Part shown: positions 55,218-64,000 of the stretch, one piece after another
Layout: each line of letters starts with the position of its first letter
Position numbering within the stretch: position 1 is the first letter of the stretch
Source of the DNA: Anaeramoeba flamelloides
Lineage: Eukaryota > Metamonada > Anaeramoebidae
Assembly (NCBI GenBank): GCA_027625915.1
Contig: JANTQA010000008.1
Span: forward strand, 7,603,501-7,667,500
Direction of reading: 5' to 3'
DNA: 64,000 nt
The notes under the pieces: generated by a model
Database searches by the model: none
What the model was told of the DNA's origin: nothing
What the model saw: only the letters and a program-made list of their open reading frames with translations
Translations under genes and position numbers: made by a program

Positions 55218-55433
55218 TAAAACAAAATAGATTATTATTTTTGTTTAAGTGTGAAAACAAGATTACCTGACAAAATTTTGGAAACAAAAGGAAATATAAT
55301 TTCAGATGAATGATTTTTCTTCTCATAACAATTTTCAAGAGACTTGGAAATTTCATTTTTTTAATAGTTCATATTATTTTCTCATCTTCAAGGAATTACC
55401 CAAACACAAAAAAAGAAAAAAAAAACAATTGTG

Positions 55434-56888
55434 ATGTCAAACAAAAACGAAAACGAAAAGGAAAACCTTCCTGTGTCATTTTATATCCCTTGCTCTTAAT
55501 GCAAATTAGAGCAATTGTGCTTCACGAATGGATGTGGATCGTTCCAATGTTCATGTGGGTTTTTTAATTGCTTATATTGCGACTATACAACAAAAACAGC
55601 ATTAAATTCATACAAACATTATCTGTTTTATCACCACAAAACAAATGAGCGAATGAGGGGCGCTCTATTTGGTCAATGGGTTAAGGACAAAAATCCATTT
55701 CAACTGCGTGTCAAACCCTCGCCTGGAGAAATTTTCTTTGTCGAGGTCTCGAGGCAAATGAAGGTGAAAGAAGTGAAAGTGCGTATTGGCTATCGCTACT
55801 CCTCACCTTTTAATGAAATCCAAGCGATCCATTCTGAAAAGATCCTTGTTAACGAAAAAACAATAGAGGAATATGGGATCAACGAACAAGCATTTGTTAT
55901 CATCCTAATTAAAAAGCCCAAGAATCCACAGCTTATGTTACACACTTTTGGTATGGGAAGTTTGTATGTCAAAATTAGATTTGATCAAACTCTTCAAGAG
56001 CTCAAAAAGGCAATCAAAAAGTCTGAGGGGTGGGAAATCAAATCCTGATGTACGAAGGGAAAATATTTACAGAAATGGAGAATGAAAAAACATTAAAGGA
56101 ACTGCACATCAACAGGACTGGTGAATTTTTTTTAATGATCTCAAAGCAATTTATTGACTTGTATCAGGACATATCTTTAAAAAAATGTTGGTCAAAAATG
56201 TTGAGCAACCCAATACTTTCAGATACCAAAATTTTAGAAAAGCCTGCACATCAGTTAATTCTGAAATTAAGAACAAAGCATGAAAACATTGAGAAATTAG
56301 TCGAGCAAATGAATCAAACTTTTGATAAACAACAAGCCCAACTTTTTTTAAACTGGGCCTATTTTGCTGAACTGACACATTAAGAAACTCTATTAAATCT
56401 ATTTAAAAACCTTGGTTTGGATGCAGATATTATAGACAATTCCTTAGCAAATGATTTTGAATTATTATATAATCAACAAGAATCTAAAGATTTCAAAATC
56501 ATACAAAAAAAATTTTTGAAAGAAGAAAATGAAAAGGGAAATGAAAAAGAAGAAGAAAATGAAAATGTAAATGTAGATGAGAATGAAAAAAATGAATTTA
56601 CTATTAATGTTCATAGATTAGTATTAGCATCAAGAAGTGAATTATATAATCAAATGTTTCAAAGTATTGAAAATATGGATGATTTTGTTGGTGATTAATC
56701 TGCGAGATCAATTTCTGCTATTAAAATTATGATTCATTTCTTATACACAGGGCGTTTACAAATCCCTAAAAAATTACAAAGTGAAGAGATTTACCAAGAA
56801 TTAAGAAATGCTGAAGATTTTTATCAATTAGACCATTTTTCTCTTTTTAATTTCCAATTAATAAAAATTAAAAAAACTTTTAGAAAGT
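55434..56888 (+). pseudogene. Broken zinc-finger / ubiquitin-like / BTB gene
   Basis: A host gene in decay. The best reading starts at ATG 55434 (MSNKNENEKEN), has a Cys-rich segment (CSCGFFNCLYCDY), two ubiquitin-like regions (about 55710-55915 and 55930-56140, the latter ending QILMYEGKIF ... TLKELHINRTGEFFLMI), a helical linker, and a BTB domain (DFELLYNQQESKDFKII, FTINVHRLVLASRSELYNQMF, then IMIHFLYTGRL). It is interrupted by TAA at 55497, a frame change near 56033, TAA at 56381 and TAA at 56696; no GT-AG intron removes them. Similarity persists through to 56888, so decay is fairly recent. The BTB part contains an acidic NEKEEEN insert like those in intact genes here. The parent family resembles the many BTB proteins of amoeboid protists; its function is unknown. 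Confidence 0.75.
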
Positions 56889-57060
56889 AATATTACCTTT
56901 CAATAAAAACATTGAGTAAAGTAAAAAAATGTTTTAATTTAAAAAAATTAAAAAATTCTTCATTTTCAAGAATAAACAACAAATATTTTTACAAATGTTA
57001 CAGAGAAATTTATTATTAAATTATTGATTTGTGATTAAATAATCTAAACAATCAAATTAT

Positions 57061-58313
57061 TAGAGGTTTTGATGATAACATATATTATCATGATATTAAC
57101 TATAAAATCACGATAGTATTAAAAAATCGCGATTAGTTCAACATTGTCGTGAAAAATCAAAAAATAGCGATAAAATAATTATCGCGAAAAAATGTAAAAT
57201 TATTTTATTGAAATCACCTTAAAAAAAAACTCTTGACTTTAACAAAGCCTTGAGACTTTTACAACACTTTTCCCCTTTAAAAATGTTTGAAAGTGTTTGT
57301 AAGGGTTGTGAATTGTCTTAAAGTTTATGAAAGTATTGAAAGACCGAAAACTTTTATAAACGGAATGTGTTTGTTTGTTGTGGGAAAAAAAATTTTATTC
57401 TTTTCATTTTTTTTTTAAGCACAAAATATAAAATCTCAAACAAATTTTATGATCAAACTAATAATTATCCATTTCAAAAATACACTTGAATATAAGTTAG
57501 ATGTGTTTTCTTAAAATGGAGTTGTTACCTTCACAATTTTAAATAGCCAAAAAGAATAAAGAGTGATTTGACTTCTTTTTTGTGATCGATCAAACAATAA
57601 CATCGAAGCTCTAATTGTGTTTTCTGTCCAATACAAAGATGCTCAAAGAAGAAGAATAAGAAGAAGAAGAAGATAACAATTTTGTAAAAAATCTTAATGA
57701 TTGGGGATCATCTGGCAAGGTTGTTATGTAGGCTTTTGAAAAGTTATCCAAATCCTTTTAGCTTTCGGAGAATATTGAAAATATTTTCACCCAAGAACAC
57801 ATTCTTTAAAGAACAGATAAAGGGTTGGTTGTTTTAGAAGCTAATTATTCAAGGCAATTTCCAACACTACGATTAACTGAGATAATATTTATTTATCTTT
57901 AGTAATTATTGTTGTTGATCTAAAAGGATCGATCAATAGGTTTGACAACCAAATAAAATGAAAACACAATAAAACTCTTTGATCTGATCCTTGATTGGAT
58001 CAAGTATCTTTTTTGTTGTTTTTTCAAAGAATAACTTTTATTTCACATAAACTGTTTTTTGATCAATAAAAAAAATTTCATTGTAAAAATATTTCTCAAT
58101 TAGCCCAAAAACTCATCAACTATTATATCGCGATTATTTTTTAAATTGCAATATTTTGACATTTATCACGATTTTTTAATAATTATCGCCATTTTTTATA
58201 TTATCGCGATAATATTGAATATCGCGATTTTCTGATATATCGTGATTTGATAGAAATTATTGCGATTTTTGTAACTTTATCGTGACTTAAGCATGATATC
58301 ATCAAAGCCTCTA
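57061..58313. mobile_element. 1.25 kb TIR element with ATCGCGAT subterminal arrays
   Basis: Ends TAGAGGTTTTGATGATA and TATCATCAAAGCCTCTA are inverted repeats. The outer 130-200 bp at each side carry many copies of AATCGCGAT/ATCGTGA-like words, which are otherwise very rare in this window. The interior has short coding-like pieces (for example a C-x2-C spot in FESVCKGCELS near 57300) but no intact transposase. The end sequence resembles hAT-type ends; no clear 8 bp duplication was found, so the superfamily is unresolved. Confidence 0.75.
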
Positions 58314-58469
58314 TTGTAACATTTGTTTTATTATTTTGTAATATTATTATTTAAATTATGATTATTTTTTTTTTATTTATTCTTCCAAAAATCAATCTTG
58401 TGGTATTTTACTCTATTAAAATCAAATTGGTATTTTGCATTTCTGAAAGTAATTTATTCTTGAATGATA

Positions 58470-59026
58470 TTAAACTCTTTTTCAGTCATGTGGCCCAGTT
58501 TTATTGAAGAAATATAAGACATTCTATGAGTTTAATTCAGTACTCTTATCAAACAAAATTTTAAAATTTTAAATCTTAATCCTTTTTTCTCTTTTAGTAA
58601 ATTTTTTTTTTTTTTTTTTTGCTTTTCATCTTTTCTTTTTTATTTTTTTTTTTATAAATTAACTTTGATAAAAAAAATTTTTTGGAAAACCAAAAAAACA
58701 TTAAGAAAAGTTAGACTTTGTATGTTCTTTTAAAATTCATACATTTACAAGTAAAAAATCTTATTATCAACAATTTTAATTTCCTAAAGAAATTGAGAAT
58801 TTTGAACGAGACGTTCCAATGAATATGGCCCAAAAAATTTTTTAAAACAATTTTTTTTTGTTTTGAAATAGATGGTTTGTTCATGGTTTTCTTTTATAAT
58901 TATTTACTCTTATATGAAGTTTATTATTTCTCATATTTTGAAACAATCTAAGTTTGGTTGATTCTTAAAAATAAAGTGACTTTTTCATTTTTGGCTGTCC
59001 CACTTTGAGTGAAATGGAATTAATTT
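58470..59026 (+). mobile_element. Family B TIR element
   Basis: Left end TTAAACTCTTTTTCAGTCAT, then GTGGCCCAG; right end CCCACTTTGAGTGAAATGGA, then ATTAATTT, an imperfect inverted match. Uninterrupted version of the element split at 34424-35215. Non-coding. Confidence 0.75.
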
Positions 59027-60218
59027 AGGGTAGGTCATTCTTCCAATTGGTAAATATATCCCCTTAAAACGTATTCCTGGATTTTTAAATTCAATAATTT
59101 TTTTTATCATTGAATTGGGTTTACATTTGAAAATTCATGAACATGAGAGACTACATACAAGCTTCCATTTCACACTCAAAATAAAATATAAAAAAAATAA
59201 AAAAAAACTAAAAGACCCTTAAATTGATTTTTTTGATTCTATTTTCAAATTTTTAAATGGTATATTTATCATGTTCCTTATATATTGGTTATTATTTCAA
59301 AAACTACAAAATATTAATTAAACCTAAATAATTTGATTTTATGATTTCTCTAAATGATTAAAAAAATCAAGACTTATAAATTAATTTTGATAATTTCTAA
59401 TCTTGAACTATTGCTTCAAGATAGATTCAAGGGTTTTTCTCTATCTGTATATGTTTTAATTATACTCTCACATTGATTTAACACCTGTAAAGAATCAAAG
59501 TGATTGGATAAACTCAAAAATAAAATTTTATTTTTAATTTCATTTATTTTTGTTAAAAAAATTTATAATGATTTCTTCTGATGAAATACAGATGTACTCT
59601 TTACGATCACAAAAAAAATATTTGCATATAAATTCTTAGGATGAGAATATTCTTGATAAATTGGGAAGTGAAGACCCATTTATTATTGATTAAATACTTG
59701 AGCATGTGTACGAACAAGAATGTCTTTATGAGTAAATGCTAAGAATAAGCAAATAAATATACAACTACAAGATTTTTTCAAAATTTGAAATACTCTTATT
59801 GATCTTTCTTTTGTAAGATAATTTTTATTGTTAATATTGCAAAAACCATGTCTTAAAGTAAAAATAATAATCAAAAAATAATTTAAATATAAATTCGTTT
59901 CTGTAAAGAAATTTCTACTAATTCAAATCCCAAATTATCGGATTTAACCAACTTTTTTTATTATTTTTTTTTTTTTTTCTTCACTTTTATTTAAAGATTT
60001 TTATGTAGAATTTTGTTTTATTCCAATAGTTGATTAAAAAATATTTAATATCTTCGTTTGATTTCTTTATAATTGGGCTACGATTGAAAAGGTGGTTTAA
60101 ATCTTTGAATTTTATTGGTTAAATGTTGAATTTTCAAATTTATCTAAAAGAATTGATGAAGTTGGAGATTTTTTTATTGGAAGGTAAAAAGTGAAAAAAG
60201 TACTTCCAAAAAATAGTA

Positions 60219-60409
60219 ACTCAGTTTCAAATTTAAGGTACAAACTTTCAACGAAATTTAAGGCACAAAAAAATCTGAAATTATAGAACAAAATTTGGAA
60301 TTTTTTTTTTTATAAATTATTTTGCTAGAATATGAATTTTGTGCTTTAATTTGGGATTTTTATAGAGATTAATTTTCCTAGAAGTTTGTGTCTTAAAGGT
60401 GGAACTGAT
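60219..60409. mobile_element. Family C palindromic MITE
   Basis: ACTCAGTTTCAAATTTAAGG on the left to CTTAAAGGTGGAACTGATT on the right, about 191 bp, TA on both flanks, with internal AAGGCACAAAAAAATC and TTTTGTGCTTTAATTTGGGA. Confidence 0.75.
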
Positions 60410-60682
60410 TATCTCAAGGTTTTTATGTAGAAAATCAATTACAATATTATCGTTGGTGCTTTGTCAAACTTTTTTAACTTGTTTTTGGTTAAAAATTTAT
60501 AAATTAAAACAAATTTTCTATTGGATAAGATAAAAAATGGATAAAAAATGAAAAATATCTTTAATAAAACATACTTAATTAACCAAATTAGACTTTCAAA
60601 AAGATGTTATTCAATTAAAAAAGATGTTTTATTTTATTGATACAAGATCCTAAAAAATTAATTATCAACAAAACTGATTATC

Positions 60683-61219
60683 TAAACTAAAATTCAAAAT
60701 TTTCGACACAGCTAAAACGTTACAAACAATCACAATAATACAATTCATTGAAATTGGAGATAATTTTGATTTTTGTAAAATATGAAAATCATTTTTTTAT
60801 CTTTTGGTTTTTGTTTTCATTTCATTGTTTGAATTACGTAATTTGTTTCGTTTGATCAAAATTTTTTTTCAACCATTGATATTAAGTTAAAGTCAAGTTG
60901 TTCAAAATAGAAGAACTCAAATAAAATTAGTTGGTAGTATCTAACCATTTGATTGATCAATATTCCTAATAGAATTTCAACAAATTTACTAATGTATTTT
61001 TTTGTTTTGCTCTCTCCAAAATTTTTAACACACTCTGGATTTATTTGTATTGATAATTATTTATTTATTGCTTTGTGAGTATTGTAATTTATAAACAAGT
61101 GTTAACATTTCAATTAGTGAATGGTTCTAATTTGGTAAATCTTCTTGAATTGATTAAATAAGTTTTTTTTTTTCACAAATCGAATTTTGGTGTGTTAAAA
61201 AATTTGAATGGGGTTTATA
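60683..61219 (+). mobile_element. Family A TIR element
   Basis: Uninterrupted 537 bp copy, closest to 33033-33573 and 42124-42660. Left AATTCAAAATTTTCGACACA, right GTGTGTTAAAAAATTTGAAT, then GGGGTTTATA. Non-coding. Confidence 0.8.
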
Positions 61220-61904
61220 AAAACTCAATATTATCTTGATTTCTGAAATTTGTATTATTTAATGAAGAAATTCTTCAAAATAAAATGTTAAAATGTAAAA
61301 TTCTAGATCAAAAAATAGATTATATTTTTAAGACAATTTTTATCATTCTTCAAAAATAATAAAAATTTTATAAAAAAGGAAAAATAATGAAATTTTTTTT
61401 AACCAGGTAAATTCATTATTAAATTTTTACCTGAAATATCAATGATTTTACATTCAAAATTAATTTAAACCATGATAAATTATTGAACACTAGATTAGAT
61501 GTTATATTAGGCTACTAAAAAACAAAGCCTTAAAGTTTTTTTTAAAAAAAAAAATAAAGATCTTATAATCTGGGGAATTCTTTTCTTTTATCACAGTAAA
61601 TCTTATATTAAAAATAGAAAGGAAATTAAAAAATTATATAGAATATTTGGAAATTATAATTAAATATAAAAATAAAAAAGAACTTATAAAACAATAAAAA
61701 GAGCTTTTTCAAACTAAATATAAAAAAATGAAAATAATTAATAAGTAGATGAAAAGAGTGTTAGAAACAACTGTTTTTAAAAAAATTTTAGATTTGATGA
61801 TTTCAAAATAAAGATTTTAAAAGATAATTTTTTCTCAATTATAAACAGTTTAAGGGTAGTGTCATTAAAGTGAAATTTTTTTTTCTGAAATGGAAAAAAA
61901 CTTT

Positions 61905-62490
61905 TTAGTAATTTTTGTGGGGGTTAACAACAATCAAAAACCAACCAACCTATGATATACGATCAATCTCCAGAAATCAAAAACCAAAGTTGAGGAAATT
62001 TTTTAAAAAAAGCACCAAAGAGCGACACTCAATTTCCAATTAGAATGGTTATGAATTAGAATTTCAAAACAACTATGTCAGTTTTGAAGTGTAACTCTTT
62101 GGCGCTTTTTGAGATCTCGGTGGATTTTTTTTTCTTTTTTATCATTTTTCAAATGAGTTATTTTTATCTCAAGAATATTACATAATCCATACTTGGTCAA
62201 ATTTCGTGGGTTACAAAATAACCAAAAATCAGATTAAATCGAATTGAATTGATTGCGGAATTCAAGAAAGCAATTTGTTTTAAATTAAAGAAATTTAACC
62301 ATTTGGAAATAGAAAATGAAAAAAGATAAATTTTTACCTTAAATTTTAATTTTTTGAAATTGAGAATATTTCTAACTTATTTCTCTTGGTTGAATTTTTT
62401 GTAAAAGAGATCGAATGGATTTTTTTTTTGTTATTTAAATTTTGTAAACCAAAAGAAGGTCTATTTCACAATACCCCTTTTTGGTCTCAT
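61905..62490 (-). repeat. Dispersed repeat R2, copy 2 (inverted)
   Basis: Reverse complement of the repeat at 9330-9890; see that entry. Here 'AAAGCACCAAAGAGCGACAC' and 'GTGTAACTCTTTGGCGCTTT' form an inner palindrome. Confidence 0.6.
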
Positions 62491-62654
62491 GCCACCCCTT
62501 GAGTATGGTGCCTTTCCACGGTAAATGGCTTTACCCTTAAGGTACATTTGTTAAAATACTTTCCAAGAAAAATCCTTGTTTTATTTCAAAGTTTTATCCT
62601 GTGTCAGGTATGGTGACTTGTTATTTTGAATTTTTACAGATCAATCTTTGAATA

Positions 62655-62851
62655 CAGTCAGTTCCACTTTTAAGGCACAAACTTTCAACAAAATTTAAGG
62701 CACAAAAAAATCTCAGATTAAGGAACAAAATTTGGAATTTTTTTTTTTTACAATTTATTTTACTAGAATTTGAATTTTGTGCCTTAATTTGGGATTTTTA
62801 TTGTGCCTTAAATTTCGTTGAAAGTTTTTACATTAAAAGTAAAACTGACTG
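62655..62851. mobile_element. Family C palindromic MITE, best-preserved left end
   Basis: CAGTCAGTTCCACTTTTAAG at the left and AAAAGTAAAACTGACTG at the right, 197 bp, bounded by TA on both sides (AATA|CAGT ... ACTG|TATG). The CAGT start and TA target are the hallmarks of Tc1/mariner ends. No ORF. Confidence 0.85.
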
Positions 62852-64000
62852 TATGTATGAATTTTAATAGTTTTTAAAAAAGATAATTTTAATCTACTGT
62901 AGTCAAAATAAAGTGTGTATAATAATTTAATGCGTGTTTCAAAATAAAAAAGCGTTATATTTTGTTATAGAAGGCCTATACATTAACCAATCAAAGAAAC
63001 TGATAATAAACCCTAAATAATATGGTATTGGTTACTTAAAGTTCAATTATTTAAAAAGAAATTCTAAAAAATGAAAGATCAAATTGCAAAATTTATCTTA
63101 AAAAATATCGTTAATTTTTGTGAAAATTTTAAGAACCGAAAAAAACAAAAAATTTCAAAAAAATTGAGAATATTATGGAAATTTTCAACTATTTGGATTT
63201 ATAATTTAGATTTTACTAAAAATAACCAGACTTTTAATTTCAAAATTGATTTGAACTTAGGTATACTATTTGGTAGTTGATTGGAGGTTACCTTGGAATA
63301 AGAAGAAAAAAAAAGCATGGATAATATTTTGTAACACGGATTATAGTCTTTGTGCACACATTATTTTGATCACTGTATTTATTTTTTTTTTTTCAAAATA
63401 TTAATTTAAGTGTGTCTAATAATAGACAAAAAAGTAAGCTATTTAACAATGATTTTTGATTATTAGTTCTTCACTTGAGATTATTAAATAGGTTTGGTTT
63501 TGCTTTTAATTGTTAATTTTTTTTTTTTTTTTTAAAGAGTTAATAGAGTAATAGGAAAATGAAAATTTCAATTGACAACACAAAAATCAAAAATTCAAAA
63601 TTAAATAGTTTCCAATCATTTAGTTTTTAACAGAAAAATTCGGATTTCCTAAAAAAAAATTGAAATAAATTAAAAAAATTAGATTTTGAAAAACTATTAA
63701 AATCCATACCAGTTCAAAGATTGATCTGATAAGATCCAAAATAACAAGACCCCATACCTGATACAAGACAAAACATTTTTTCCCAATTTCAGGGATTGTA
63801 AACCTTAAACCAAAACTAGATTTTTTAAAAAAATTTCGTAAGATTTATTCAACAATTTCATAAAATTACAATTATTTTCCAAAGAAAAAATTATTTTTAT
63901 AAACAATATAAAGGCATTTTTTGATCCTTTCTTAGAGACACAGTGACTTTTATTACTTTTTGTTTTTTTTTGTTTCAAAGACTTTACTTTTCAGTATCAA

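Larger units (their letters stand above)
49616..55433. other. Intergenic spacer, 5.8 kb, transposon cluster
   Basis: 49616-50850 is plain AT-rich sequence with nothing recognised. From 50856 to 53277 three TIR elements stand head to tail, separated by TA microsatellites (see separate entries). 53280-55060 shows nothing I can name. A family D MITE lies at 55061-55217. No intact gene. Confidence 0.6.
56889..64000. other. Gene-free right end, 7.1 kb, repeats
   Basis: No supported gene. It holds a 1.25 kb TIR element (57061-58313), a family B element (58470-59026), two family C MITEs (60219-60409, 62655-62851), a family A element (60683-61219) and the reversed R2 copy (about 61905-62490). The stretches 59027-60218 and 62852-64000 contain nothing I can name; a 69-codon ATG ORF at 63071-63280 is Lys/Asn/Phe-rich and probably chance. 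Confidence 0.6.

Noticed and set aside
55434-56888. TAA read as an amino acid (code reassignment)
   Set aside because: All intact genes in the window stop at TAA, and the same locus also has a frame change, so decay explains it better.
63071-63280. A 69-codon ATG frame near the right end
   Set aside because: Composition matches translated spacer; no motif or signal to support it.
1-64000. tRNA, rRNA or snoRNA genes
   Set aside because: I looked for T-loop/B-box words and GC-rich paired arms by eye and saw none convincing; a tRNAscan or covariance-model search would be decisive and could overturn this.
1-64000. LTR elements, retroviral or Polinton-type copies
   Set aside because: No reverse transcriptase, integrase, capsid or polymerase motifs and no long direct terminal repeats were seen; the mobile DNA here is all short TIR-type.

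Overview
The window looks like nuclear DNA of an AT-rich, free-living unicellular eukaryote. Reasons: short GT-AG spliceosomal introns, eukaryote-only proteins (DNA topoisomerase II, cytosolic ribosomal protein uL15, an importin-7/8 class karyopherin, an RNF5/RNF185-type RING ligase, Kelch and BTB proteins), very AT-rich spacers and long KE-rich low-complexity tracts inside proteins. The abundance of BTB-type genes and the 'EKEKEK' tracts remind me of Anaeramoeba (amoeboid metamonads). That is an inference from style, not a proof; another amoeboid or metamonad lineage remains possible. The genetic code appears standard and every intact gene that ends inside the window stops with TAA.

Layout: the C-terminal part of a TOP2 gene (2-1489, +); a transposon-rich spacer; uL15/RPL27A with a start-codon-only first exon (6042-6838, +); a spacer with a dispersed repeat; a long 15-unit repeat protein with one frame break in an A18 run (10353-13309, +); a spacer; a three-exon LZTR1-like gene, six Kelch repeats plus two BTB domains, with a 4.1 kb intron (15967-23439, -); a spacer; a single-exon VWA protein (27621-31265, -); a 6.6 kb transposon graveyard; an importin-7/8-like gene with one intron (37915-41497, +); a spacer with nested elements and CA/TA microsatellites; a RING and C-terminal-membrane-anchor E3 ligase (45839-47344, +); a small acidic protein with a predicted SUMO-interacting motif (49034-49615, +); a cluster of Tc1/mariner-type elements joined by TA microsatellites; a broken zinc-finger/ubiquitin-like/BTB gene (55434-56888, +); and about 7 kb of repeats to the right end.

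The genes are monocistronic and on both strands, and no operon or co-functional cluster is visible. Three of them relate to ubiquitin or SUMO signalling (a probable CUL3 adaptor, a membrane RING ligase, a SIM protein), with a decayed Ubl-BTB gene nearby. I read this as the general abundance of such families, not a dedicated locus.

I found no new defence, biosynthetic or mobile 'system'. The most informative structure is the transposon stratigraphy: at least six families of short terminal-inverted-repeat elements, mostly TA-targeting, with a three-deep nest at 34.08-35.37 kb and other nests at 42.1, 48.5 and 52.3 kb that give relative ages. Element boundaries were found by eye and are approximate unless a TA duplication is stated.
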